NCBI RefSeq assembly: GCF_900096975.1
Contig: NZ_FMYQ01000020.1
Coordinates: 62,001 to 126,000 of the forward strand
DNA: 64,000 bases
DNA from: Paraburkholderia lycopersici
GTDB lineage: Bacteria; Pseudomonadota; Gammaproteobacteria; Burkholderiales; Burkholderiaceae
Direction of reading: 5' to 3'
Within the stretch, counting starts at the first letter, position 1. Every line of letters begins with the position of its first letter. The position numbers and the translations under genes are program-made. The notes beneath the pieces were generated by a model. That model was not told where the DNA came from, searched no databases, and was given only the letters and a program-made list of their open reading frames with translations. Below, piece after piece: positions 35,367 through 43,963 of the stretch.

Positions 35367-36794
35367 TCAGTTGAAGCGCACGTATTCGAAATCAATCGGC
35401 TGACGATTGATGCCCATGGCCGGCGGCGCGATCCAGCTGGCGAACTTGCCCGGCTCGACCACGCGGCCCATGAGCGAGGCGACGTAAGCGCGGTCCTCCG
35501 CGCCTGGCAGCCATTTCGCTTCGTTCGCCGCCCATTCGGCCTCGTCGATTACGCGGCCGTCGGGTGAAACGCGCACACCCGCGAAGGTGCCGATCTGGCG
35601 ATTGAACGCTTTGTGCGGCACGGTGAGGCGTTTGTCGATACCGGCCTTTTCCAGCACCTTGTTCCAGCGGTTCACACCCGCTACGGAGTCCTTGATGTAG
35701 TCGTCGCGCAGCACCTCGTTCATTGCATTGAGCATCGGCAGTTCGCGTTCGACGAGTTTGCCGTCCTGCACGTCGAGCAACCGGTATTGCTGGCCTTCGA
35801 GCTGGTGATCGTCGTCGCGCTTGCCCTCCTCATAGCGGCCCTTGAGACCCGAGCTATAGAACGTGGCCGCATTTGACGACTGGTCGGCGCCGAACAGGTC
35901 GATCGTCACCGAGTAGTGAAAATTCAGGTAGCGCTGGATCGTTTCGAGGTCGATCACACCGGCGGCGCGCAGGCGCTTCACGTCGTCGGTCTTCAGTTCG
36001 TTCATGACCTGCGCGGTGCGCTGCACGACACGCGAAATGCCCGACTCGCCGACGAACATATGATGCGCTTCCTCCGTCAACATGAACTTCGTCGTGCGCG
36101 CGAGCGGATCGAAACCCGACTCGGAAAGCGCGGAAAGCTGAAACTTGCCGTCACGGTCGGTGAAATACGTGAACATATAGAACGCCAGCCAGTCCGGCGT
36201 CTTTTCGTTGAACGCACCGAGAATGCGCGGGTTGTCGTCGTCGCCCGACCGGCGCTCGAGCAATGCTTCGGCTTCCTCACGACCGTCCCGGCCGAAGTAG
36301 CGATGCAGCAGATAGACCATCGCCCACAGGTGCCGCCCCTCTTCCACGTTCACCTGGAACAGGTTGCGCAGATCGTACATGGACGGAGCGGTCAGACCGA
36401 GGTGACGCTGCTGCTCGACCGAAGCGGGTTCCGTGTCGCCTTGCGTGACGATGATGCGGCGCAGGTTGGCGCGATGTTCGCCCGGCACGTCCTGCCATGC
36501 CGCCTCCCCTTTATGGGCGCCGAAATGGATCTTGCGGTCGGCTTCGCCCGGCGTGAGGAAGATGCCCCAGCGATAGTCGGGCATCTTCACATGGTCGAAG
36601 TGCGCCCAGCCGCCCGGATCCACGCTCACCGCCGTTCGCAGATAGACGTCGTAGCCGTGCGAGCCGTCCGGGCCCATGTCGCCCCACCACGAGAGGAAAT
36701 TGGGTTGCCACTGCTCGAGCGCGCGCTGCAACGCCCGGTCGTCGGCGAGGTTGACGTTGTTCGGGATCTTTTCGCTGTAGTTGATCGTGGACAT
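35367..36794 (-). CDS. boxB: Benzoyl-CoA 2,3-epoxidase, oxygenase subunit BoxB
   Basis: A 475-residue di-iron monooxygenase that forms 2,3-epoxybenzoyl-CoA from benzoyl-CoA and O2. Carboxylate and His ligand motifs are visible in NVEEGRHLWAMVYLL and LTEEAHHMFVGESGI. The N-terminus MSTINYSEKIPNNVNL and overall length are as in described BoxB proteins; the ATG at 36794 is chosen for that. It works with BoxA (electrons) and BoxC (ring opening). Confidence 0.96.
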   Translation of the reverse strand: MSTINYSEKIPNNVNLADDRALQRALEQWQPNFLSWWGDMGPDGSHGYDVYLRTAVSVDPGGWAHFDHVKMPDYRWGIFLTPGEADRKIHFGAHKGEAAWQDVPGEHRANLRRIIVTQGDTEPASVEQQRHLGLTAPSMYDLRNLFQVNVEEGRHLWAMVYLLHRYFGRDGREEAEALLERRSGDDDNPRILGAFNEKTPDWLAFYMFTYFTDRDGKFQLSALSESGFDPLARTTKFMLTEEAHHMFVGESGISRVVQRTAQVMNELKTDDVKRLRAAGVIDLETIQRYLNFHYSVTIDLFGADQSSNAATFYSSGLKGRYEEGKRDDDHQLEGQQYRLLDVQDGKLVERELPMLNAMNEVLRDDYIKDSVAGVNRWNKVLEKAGIDKRLTVPHKAFNRQIGTFAGVRVSPDGRVIDEAEWAANEAKWLPGAEDRAYVASLMGRVVEPGKFASWIAPPAMGINRQPIDFEYVRFN

Positions 36795-36842
36795 TTCGGT
36801 TCCTTGCGGCACGTTCGGCAAATGCGGCGGCGGATGCGGATA

Positions 36843-38519
36843 TCAGACGCGGGCAACGTCGAACTGCGCCTTGCTGCCCTTGCCGTACACCTTGAGCGCG
36901 CCTTTCTCGCCAACGGCGTTGGGGCGGTTGAAAATCCAGTTCTGCCAGGCGGAGAGGCGCCCGAAAATCCGCGTTTCCATCGTCTCGGGGCCGTTGAAGC
37001 GCAGGTTCGCTTCGAGTCCCGTGAGCGCGTCGGGCGACATGGCTGCACGCTCTTCCAGCGCGAGACGGATTTCGTCGGGCCAGTCGATGTCGTCGGGCGA
37101 AGCCGTCACGAGCCCAAGACGCTCGGCCTCGACCGGCCTGACCGGCTCGCCGATCTTCGCGCGCGCGGCGTCGATCGGTTCGGCTTCCTCATAAAACCGG
37201 CGAGCGAGCCGGGATTGATGCGAGACCATCGGAAAGAGGCCGAAATTCGCTTCCGATAGCGTGATGGCCGGCTCTTCGTCTTCATTCGACGGCAATGCAG
37301 CCATGTACGTGCGATCGGCCGCGAATGCAAGTTCGGCGAACGTGCCCGCGAAGCACGAGCCCGGCTCGATCAGCGCGAACAGAGAGCGCGACGAAACATC
37401 GATACGCGCGAACGTGCGGCGCAGCATGCCGATGGTCTCGCGCACGAACCAGTGATCCTGGTGCGCGAGCAGCGCGGCGTCGGCGGCGAGCACGGCTCGA
37501 GCGTCGCCCTCGGTCTTCAGTATCCACGTTCCGATGTCGAGTTCGTTGGTGCGCATGGTGAGAATCGCGTCGTCCAGTTCGCGGGCGAACCGCAGTGGCC
37601 ACCACGATGCGCCGGCGGCGACAATCGCTTCGATATCCGAATCAACTGCCGTGGCGGGAGCCTTCGCGGTAAATGTCGCGGTGCGCTTCGCGCGGTCGAT
37701 CGCCACGTCGACGGTCGCATAGCTCAACCCGCTTTCGTGTTCCATGCGCTCGACGCGTGTGAGCGTCACGCCCTTCGCATCGGCCGGGCGATCGCTCGTG
37801 GCGGCCAGTTTGAGCGCGCGCGCCTGCACCGCCTCATTGAACTGGTTCGGCTTCACGACGTCGTCCACGAGGCGCCAAGCCTTCGCGCGCTCGCCGCGAA
37901 CGCCCTCCGCCAAGGTGCAGAAAATATCGGCGCGGTCGTGGCGTACCTTGCGTTTGTCGGTGAGGCGCGTGAGGCCGCCCGTGCCCGGCAACACGCCGAG
38001 CAGCGGCACTTCCGGCAGCGCGACCGAAGAGGAGCGGTCGTCGACGAGCATGATCTCGTCGCAGGCGAGCGCCAGTTCATAGCCGCCGCCGGCACAGGCC
38101 CCATTCACGGCTGCAACGAACTTCAGCCCCGAATGACGCGACGAATCCTCCATGCCGTTCCGCGTTTCGTTGGTGAACTTGCAGAAGTTGACTTTCCACG
38201 CATGGGTGGAAAGGCCGAGCATGAAGATGTTGGCGCCCGAGCAGAACACGCGGTCCTTCAGGCTGGTCAGCACGACCGTACGCACTTCCGGGTGCTCGAA
38301 GCGGATGCGCTGGAGCGCATCGTGCAGTTCGATATCGACGCCCAGGTCGTACGAGTTCAGTTTCAGCCTGTAGCCGTCGCGAATGCCGCCGTCTTCAGCG
38401 ATATCCATGCCGAGCGTTGCAACGGCGCCATTGAACGTGAGCTTCCAGTGGCGGTACTGCGAAGGGTCGGTGCGGTAATCGACCCGCTGCGGGGCAAGGG
38501 CGATTTCGACTGCGGCCAT
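36843..38519 (-). CDS. boxC: 2,3-Epoxybenzoyl-CoA dihydrolase BoxC
   Basis: A 558-residue enzyme of the crotonase superfamily that opens the epoxide ring to 3,4-dehydroadipyl-CoA semialdehyde and formate. The crotonase segment has FVAAVNGACAGGGYELALAC (oxyanion hole Ala/Gly) and EVPLLGVLPGTGGLTRL. AAGGAGACGCTC precedes the ATG at 38519. The gene is first in the leftward boxCBA run; a -35/-10 pair with overlapping TGCA repeats lies upstream. Confidence 0.96.
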   Translation of the reverse strand: MAAVEIALAPQRVDYRTDPSQYRHWKLTFNGAVATLGMDIAEDGGIRDGYRLKLNSYDLGVDIELHDALQRIRFEHPEVRTVVLTSLKDRVFCSGANIFMLGLSTHAWKVNFCKFTNETRNGMEDSSRHSGLKFVAAVNGACAGGGYELALACDEIMLVDDRSSSVALPEVPLLGVLPGTGGLTRLTDKRKVRHDRADIFCTLAEGVRGERAKAWRLVDDVVKPNQFNEAVQARALKLAATSDRPADAKGVTLTRVERMEHESGLSYATVDVAIDRAKRTATFTAKAPATAVDSDIEAIVAAGASWWPLRFARELDDAILTMRTNELDIGTWILKTEGDARAVLAADAALLAHQDHWFVRETIGMLRRTFARIDVSSRSLFALIEPGSCFAGTFAELAFAADRTYMAALPSNEDEEPAITLSEANFGLFPMVSHQSRLARRFYEEAEPIDAARAKIGEPVRPVEAERLGLVTASPDDIDWPDEIRLALEERAAMSPDALTGLEANLRFNGPETMETRIFGRLSAWQNWIFNRPNAVGEKGALKVYGKGSKAQFDVARV

Positions 38520-38530
38520 GAGCGTCTCCT

Positions 38531-38601
38531 TTGCACTTCGTATTGATGAACCATAGTGCAATGAATTCCTCATGTAAAGCACAATACTGCATTTTAATGC
38601 A
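38531..38601. promoter_or_regulatory. boxC promoter with probable BoxR operators
   Basis: On the minus strand TTTACA (38573-38578) and TATGGT (38550-38555) are 17 bases apart, a plausible -35/-10 pair. Inverted repeats overlap it: TTGCACT-N17-AGTGCAA (38531-38561) and TGCAT-N4-ATGCA (38588-38601), giving four TGCA cores. BzdR, the relative of BoxR in Azoarcus, is known to bind TGCA repeats within palindromes. Binding by BoxR here is inferred. Confidence 0.65.
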
Positions 38602-38642
38602 TGCGACGGGTAAACCCCGAATGCCGCGCAGGCTCCTCCGGC

Positions 38643-39587
38643 TCAGTCGATGGGCGGCGCTTCAGCGCCCAAACGCGCGGCGAGGCGGTCGCGCAACTGC
38701 AGATAGGCATCGGCGAGCGTCTTTTCGCTGGTGTCGAAGGTCATGTCGGCACGGCCGTACAGCTCGCTGCGCCCGGCGAGGATGCGCTTGAGGTCGTCCA
38801 TCGCCTCGCGGTTGCCCGACATCGGTCGCAGGTCGCCCTGCGCCACGACACGGCGCATGTGCTCTTCGGGCGTGGCCTGCAGCCAGATCGTGAAGCAGTG
38901 CGCGAGCAGCACGTTGAAGGTGGCGGGCTCGGAAACGAGGCCGCCCGGCGACGCGATGACGGCGCGCGGGTGTTCCGCGATCACGGCCTCCAGCGCACGG
39001 TGCTCATAGCGGCGATAAGCGCTCGCGCCGTACAGCGAATGAATTTCCGAAGGCGGGCAGCCCGCCAGCTGCTCGATAACCCGCGTGAGCTCCACAAACG
39101 GCGCTTTCAGTTCCTGCGCGAGCATGCGCCCAAGTGTGGACTTGCCCGCGCCGCGCAGACCGACGAGCGCGATGCGGTCATTGCGATGGGGATCGGCGGG
39201 TGCCTGAGAGAACATCTCGGCGAGTGCGACGCGCGCGCGCTGCAGTGCCGCGGGATCGCGCCCCTGCAGCAGTTCGCGGATCAGAAGCCACTCGGCCGAC
39301 GAAGTCGTGACGTCGCCGATGACCTCCGCGAGCGGGCAGTTCAGCGTGTTCGCGATCTGCCGCAGCACGAGCACGGACGCGTTGCCGACACCCGATTCGA
39401 GATTCGCCAGGTGCCGCTCCGAAAGTCCGGTCTCCACCGCCAGCGTCTTGCGCGTCATGCCGCGCCGGGCGCGCAGCATGCGCACGCGCTCGCCCATGGC
39501 CGTCAGAAACGGATCGCGCTCGGTGCGTTCGCCGCGCGCGGTATCGTCGGCTTCCGCCGGAAGTTCAGCAGTGTAAGTTTGCTTCAT
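38643..39587 (-). CDS. boxR: Transcriptional regulator BoxR (HTH plus shikimate-kinase-like domain)
   Basis: A 314-residue repressor of the BzdR/BoxR family. Residues about 33-90 hold an XRE-type HTH (VRMLRARRGMTRKTLAVETG, LSERHLANLESGVGNAS). The C-terminal 170 residues resemble shikimate kinase with Walker A GLRGAGKST at 143-151; in this family the domain senses benzoyl-CoA rather than catalysing. The ATG at 39587 is chosen. It lies between boxC and the ligase gene, and TGCA dyads flank it on both sides, consistent with control of both transcripts and itself. Confidence 0.95.
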   Translation of the reverse strand: MKQTYTAELPAEADDTARGERTERDPFLTAMGERVRMLRARRGMTRKTLAVETGLSERHLANLESGVGNASVLVLRQIANTLNCPLAEVIGDVTTSSAEWLLIRELLQGRDPAALQRARVALAEMFSQAPADPHRNDRIALVGLRGAGKSTLGRMLAQELKAPFVELTRVIEQLAGCPPSEIHSLYGASAYRRYEHRALEAVIAEHPRAVIASPGGLVSEPATFNVLLAHCFTIWLQATPEEHMRRVVAQGDLRPMSGNREAMDDLKRILAGRSELYGRADMTFDTSEKTLADAYLQLRDRLAARLGAEAPPID

Positions 39588-39615
39588 TTTCGGAGATCTA
39601 TAAAACCACACTTAT

Positions 39616-39656
39616 GCACTATAGTGCTTGACATGTATTTTACGAACCGCTAATTT
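39616..39656 (+). promoter_or_regulatory. Ligase promoter with GCACTATAGTGC operator
   Basis: The perfect 12-bp palindrome GCACTATAGTGC (39616-39627) directly abuts a perfect -35 TTGACA (39628-39633); TAATTT at 39651-39656 is a possible -10 with a 17-base spacer. The same palindrome is 29 bases upstream of the boxR start on the other strand, and its core TGCACT repeats the boxC dyad. A probable BoxR site for both divergent genes. Confidence 0.65.
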
Positions 39657-39842
39657 TCCGCCAAAAGGCGAATTGACGACAAATGGCGGCCTGAGACGTC
39701 TGCGCGCGGTGGCGGTGCACCGCCCCACCGCGACAAACCGGCCGGAAACTAGCCAACGCAACATGCCCGAAGCACGGTAACGCGCAGCGCAACCCGTTGC
39801 CGATACCGAACCGGCCGAGGCAGACAGAGCGGAGACAAACCC

Positions 39843-41498
39843 GTGGAAACCCAAGCAGTGCCGCCCGAACACGCCGCGGCCGCGGCAACTTCCCCGGCGC
39901 GCGCAGCCGTGCCGCCGCCTGCGCAATTCAACTTCGCCACGCACCTGTTCTCGCTCAATGCGGCGCGTACCGCAAAAACCGCCTACATCGACGACACCCA
40001 TACGCTGAACTACGGCGAACTCGAAACGCAAGCCCGCCTTTTCGCGGGCGCGTTGCGCGCGCTCGGCGTCCACGCGGAGGAGCGCATCCTGCTCGTGATG
40101 CTCGACACCATCGAACTGCCCATCGCGTTTCTCGGCGCACTCTATGCCGGCATCGTGCCGGTGGTCGTCAATACGCTGCTCACGTCGGCCGACTACGTCT
40201 ATATGCTCACGCACAGCCGTGCGCGTGTGGTGATCGCGTCGGGCGCGGTATTGCCCGTCGTCCGCGCGGCGGTCGAGGAAGCACAATGCGAGGACTGCGA
40301 ACTAATCGTCTCGCAACCGCCGGTGGACGCATTCCGTGACGCCGGCACGCGTAACGCCGGCACGGCAAAGGCGCCGCGCGTCCTCGCCGAGCTTATCGCG
40401 TGCGCCGAGCCGGCGTCGCGCGCTGCACAAACGAGCTGCGACGACATCGCGTTCTGGCTCTACTCATCGGGATCGACGGGCAAGCCCAAAGGCACGGTGC
40501 ACACGCACGCCAATCTGTACTGGACCGTCGAGACCTACGCGAAGCCCATTCTCGGCATACGAGAAAGCGACGTCGTGTTTTCCGCGGCGAAGCTGTTCTT
40601 TGCCTACGGGCTCGGCAACGGACTCACGTTTCCGCTCTCGGTCGGCGCGACAACGGTGCTGATGGCCGAACGCCCCACCGCCAACGCCGTATTCGCGCGC
40701 CTCGTCGAGCATCGGCCCACGGTGTTCTACGGCGTGCCCACGCTCTATGCGAGCATGATGGCTTCGCCCAACCTGCCTGCACGCGAGGACGTCGCGCTGC
40801 GCGTCTGTGTTTCCGCGGGCGAGGCGTTGCCGCGCGAACTCGGCGAGCGCTTCAGGCAACATTTCGGCAGCGACATTCTCGACGGCCTCGGCTCGACGGA
40901 AATGCTGCACATTTTCCTCTCGAATCGCCCAGGCGCCGTCGAATACGGCACCACGGGCCGCCCTGTTCCCGGCTACGAAATCGAGCTGCGCGACGAGACC
41001 GGACGGCCCGTGCCCGACGGCGAAATCGGCGACCTCTACATCCGCGGGCCGAGCGCGGCCGTGATGTACTGGAGCAATCGCGAGAAGTCGCGCGCAACCT
41101 TTCTTGGCGACTGGGTGAAGAGCGGCGACAAATATCGGCGCCTGCCGGAAGGCGCCTATGTCTATGCGGGCCGCAGCGACGACATGCTCAAGGTGAGCGG
41201 CCAGTACGTTTCGCCCATCGAAGTGGAAATGGTGCTCGCGCAACACGGCGCGGTGCTCGAAGCGGCCGTAATCGGGGTCGATCAGGGCGGACTCGTGAAA
41301 ACGTGCGCGTTCGTCGTACTTCGGCACGAGGTGCGGGATACGTCGCACGAAGCGCTGGCCGAGCAGTTGAAGGCGTTCGTCAAGACGCGGCTCGCGCCGC
41401 ACAAATATCCGCGCGATATCGTGTTCGTCGACGACCTGCCGAAGACTGCGACCGGTAAAATCCAGCGTTTCCGGCTGCGTCAGCAGTTTCTGTCGTGA
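39843..41498 (+). CDS. bclA: Benzoate-CoA ligase
   Basis: A 551-residue acyl-adenylate-forming ligase that converts benzoate, CoA and ATP to benzoyl-CoA, the substrate of BoxAB. The AMP-binding motif is YSSGSTGKPKGTVHTHANLY (P-loop-like), followed by DGLGSTEMLHIFLSNRPG and the A8/A10 motifs YAGRSDDMLKVSGQYVSPIE and LPKTATGKIQRFRLRQ with the catalytic Lys. The start appears to be GTG after CGGAGACAAACCC. It runs divergently from boxR and continues with a hydrolase gene. Confidence 0.94.
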   Translation: METQAVPPEHAAAAATSPARAAVPPPAQFNFATHLFSLNAARTAKTAYIDDTHTLNYGELETQARLFAGALRALGVHAEERILLVMLDTIELPIAFLGALYAGIVPVVVNTLLTSADYVYMLTHSRARVVIASGAVLPVVRAAVEEAQCEDCELIVSQPPVDAFRDAGTRNAGTAKAPRVLAELIACAEPASRAAQTSCDDIAFWLYSSGSTGKPKGTVHTHANLYWTVETYAKPILGIRESDVVFSAAKLFFAYGLGNGLTFPLSVGATTVLMAERPTANAVFARLVEHRPTVFYGVPTLYASMMASPNLPAREDVALRVCVSAGEALPRELGERFRQHFGSDILDGLGSTEMLHIFLSNRPGAVEYGTTGRPVPGYEIELRDETGRPVPDGEIGDLYIRGPSAAVMYWSNREKSRATFLGDWVKSGDKYRRLPEGAYVYAGRSDDMLKVSGQYVSPIEVEMVLAQHGAVLEAAVIGVDQGGLVKTCAFVVLRHEVRDTSHEALAEQLKAFVKTRLAPHKYPRDIVFVDDLPKTATGKIQRFRLRQQFLS

Positions 41499-41502
41499 TC
41501 GA

Positions 41503-42336
41503 ATGAACAAGTCCATGCACGAAAGCCAATTCGCCGATCTGCCCGCCACCGCCGCGCGCGACGCGCTGCGCATCGAATACCGCTGGACCGGCACGGCAGA
41601 CGCCGATGCACCGCTCGCCGTGTTCCTGCACGAAGGACTCGGCTCGATCGCGATGTGGAAGGACTGGCCGGCAGCGCTCTGCGAGCGTCTCGGCATGCGC
41701 GGGCTCGTTTATTCGCGTCCCGGTTACGGCCGCTCCACGCCGCGCGCGCCAGGCGTGAAATGGCCCGTCGATTTCATGGCGCGGCAGGCGCGCGACGTCT
41801 TGCCCGCATTCCTCGACGCGCTCGGCCTGAGCGCCGCCGAACGCGCGCGCATGTGGCTGATCGGTCATAGCGACGGCGCTTCCATCGCCCTGCTCTACGC
41901 GGCCGCCTTTCCCGCCGCACTCGCGGGCGCCGTGACGATTGCGCCGCACGTGTTCGTGGAAGACATCTCGGTGCAAAGCATCGCCGAGGCAAAAGTTGCG
42001 TACGAAACGACCCGCCTGCGCGAAATACTCGCGCGCTATCACGACGATGTCGATTCCGCCTTCTACGGCTGGAACGATATCTGGCTCGCCCCGGCTTTCC
42101 GGTCCTGGAACATCGTCGGCGAACTCGCTGCGATCCGGGCGCCCTTGCTCGCCATCCAGGCCGTCGACGACCACTACGGCACCATGGCGCAAGTCGAGGC
42201 GATCGGCTCGGCCGTGCCGCATGCGCGCGTCCACGCCCTCGCTCAGGGTGGACACTCCCCGCATCGCGACGCGCGAGAGCCACTCGACGACGCCATCGCG
42301 CAGTTCGTTTGCACGGCGCGAACGCCCGCGGCCTGA
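41503..42336 (+). CDS. Alpha/beta hydrolase in the box cluster
   Basis: A 277-residue alpha/beta hydrolase. The nucleophile elbow is probably GHSDGAS (residue about 123), with LHEGLGSIAMWKDWP for the oxyanion region and the His in HALAQGGHSPHRD near the end. It starts four bases after the ligase stop, so it is in the same transcript. Such hydrolases are commonly linked to benzoate-CoA ligase in Burkholderia-type box clusters; the substrate may be a lactone, ester or CoA thioester of the pathway. Role inferred. Confidence 0.86.
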   Translation: MNKSMHESQFADLPATAARDALRIEYRWTGTADADAPLAVFLHEGLGSIAMWKDWPAALCERLGMRGLVYSRPGYGRSTPRAPGVKWPVDFMARQARDVLPAFLDALGLSAAERARMWLIGHSDGASIALLYAAAFPAALAGAVTIAPHVFVEDISVQSIAEAKVAYETTRLREILARYHDDVDSAFYGWNDIWLAPAFRSWNIVGELAAIRAPLLAIQAVDDHYGTMAQVEAIGSAVPHARVHALAQGGHSPHRDAREPLDDAIAQFVCTARTPAA

Positions 42337-42601
42337 AGGTCGCGCGAAGAAGCACGAGCACGCGAGATCGCCGCGCAAACGCGCCGCCAACCGATGCGGC
42401 ACGCATAACACCCCACCCCATCGAACGACGACGCCCGCCCAAGGGCCAAAACCCGCTGCATCGTTGCCATCCTTTGGTGATATTGTCTTTCCTTACCGCG
42501 CTCAGAAGGGGAGCGGCCACGCGCCACGGCCGGCAAACCAGAAAACGGGGAAGCACCACGAGACGCAAAAAGACCGGCCGCACCGCGCGCGGGCCAGAAC
42601 G

Positions 42602-43963
42602 ATGAGCGATTCCATCCCGATGAACGTTTCGAGAACCTCGCTACAACTCAGGCGAGCCTGGGCGTCGATGCGTCCGCGCTTCGTGCGCGCCTTCGCGCCC
42701 GCGCTGCGCAACCTGCAATACGTGAAGCGCCGCATGCGCCCGCTCGCCGTCGTCGCAAGCGTGGGCTTTCCGCTTTACTACTACGTCTGGAAAGACCTTT
42801 TTCCGCAGCCCTATGAAAACCTCACGCTGCGCCTGATCGGCTCGTTCGTTTTCCTGCCCATTCTCGCGTTCGAGCGCTGGCCCGCGCCGCTGAAGAAACT
42901 GCTGCCCTGGTACTGGTATTGCGCCACGCTCTACGCGCTGCCGTTCTTCTTCACCTTCATGCTGCTCAAAAACAACGGCAACGAAGTCTGGGTGGAAAGC
43001 GCGCTCATCGCAGCGTTCGTGATGGTGCTGCTGCTCGACTGGCTCATGCTCGTGCTGCAATTTCTGGTGGGCATCAGCCTTGCCGTGCTCGCGTATTGCC
43101 TCACCACCTACCCCATCGTCCTCGGCCCGAACTACTTCACGCATCTCGCGATTTTTTCGTTCGCGGTGGCGATCGGCGCCGTGGCCAACTACGATCAGGA
43201 CCGCATCCAGATCGAACAGGAGCGCGCCATGCTGGCCACGGCGGGCAGCGTGGCGCACGAACTGCGTACGCCGCTCGTGGCGATACGCGTGGGCGCCGCG
43301 GGCCTCATGCGCTACCTGCCGGCGCTGCTCGACACGTATCAACTCGCCCAGCGCAACCGCCTGCCCGTGCCCAAAATACGCGTGGCGCATCTGCATTCCA
43401 TGCAAGGCGTGGTTAGCCGCATCGAGCAGGAAGCACTGCATTCGAACGCCATCATCGACATGCTGCTCGCCACGGCGCGCTTCACCGGCGGCAACATGCA
43501 AAGCGCAACGATGTGTTCTATCGCGCATTGCGTGGAAACCGCGCTCGCCCGCTTTCCGTTTCGCGAAGGCGATCGCCGCCGCGTAATCTGCAATTTGCGC
43601 CCTGATTTCGCGTTTCGCGGGTCCGAAATGCTCACCGTTCACGTGCTATTCAATTTGTTCAAAAATGCCTTCCGGCATATGGGCAGCATCGAGGGTGCGC
43701 AAATTTCGATTCGTCTTGAATCAGGGCAACGGTCCAATCGGCTGATTTTCAGCGACACGGGCACCGGTATTTCCCCTGAAGTCTTGCCGCACATCTTCAC
43801 GCGCTTTTATACTTCGACAACCGCCACCGATGACGTGACGCTCGGAACAGGAATCGGGCTGGCATTCTGCCGCGATGTCATGCAAGCGATGGGAGGGGCA
43901 ATCACCTGCTCTTCCGTAAAAGGCGAATACACCGAGTTCGTTTTGACATTCCCAGCGCCATGA
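42602..43963 (+). CDS. Membrane sensor histidine kinase of the LqsS/JqsS/CqsS type
   Basis: A 453-residue kinase. Residues about 45-200 form a domain of six or so closely packed membrane helices with short loops, as in CqsS and LqsS, the sensors for alpha-hydroxyketone signals. The HisKA box GSVAHELRTPLVAIRVGAAG has the phospho-His at about 219. The ATPase has NLFKNAFRHM, DTGTGISPEV and GTGIGLAFCRDV. No receiver follows, unlike Vibrio CqsS. The stop overlaps the next gene's start as ATGA. The frame is open far upstream, but the ATG at 42602 begins the protein. Confidence 0.87.
   Translation: MSDSIPMNVSRTSLQLRRAWASMRPRFVRAFAPALRNLQYVKRRMRPLAVVASVGFPLYYYVWKDLFPQPYENLTLRLIGSFVFLPILAFERWPAPLKKLLPWYWYCATLYALPFFFTFMLLKNNGNEVWVESALIAAFVMVLLLDWLMLVLQFLVGISLAVLAYCLTTYPIVLGPNYFTHLAIFSFAVAIGAVANYDQDRIQIEQERAMLATAGSVAHELRTPLVAIRVGAAGLMRYLPALLDTYQLAQRNRLPVPKIRVAHLHSMQGVVSRIEQEALHSNAIIDMLLATARFTGGNMQSATMCSIAHCVETALARFPFREGDRRRVICNLRPDFAFRGSEMLTVHVLFNLFKNAFRHMGSIEGAQISIRLESGQRSNRLIFSDTGTGISPEVLPHIFTRFYTSTTATDDVTLGTGIGLAFCRDVMQAMGGAITCSSVKGEYTEFVLTFPAP

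Noticed and set aside
41939..42601. A long N-terminal extension of the sensor kinase
   Set aside because: This part overlaps the alpha/beta hydrolase gene in another frame and has shadow-type composition; the kinase starts at the ATG at 42602.
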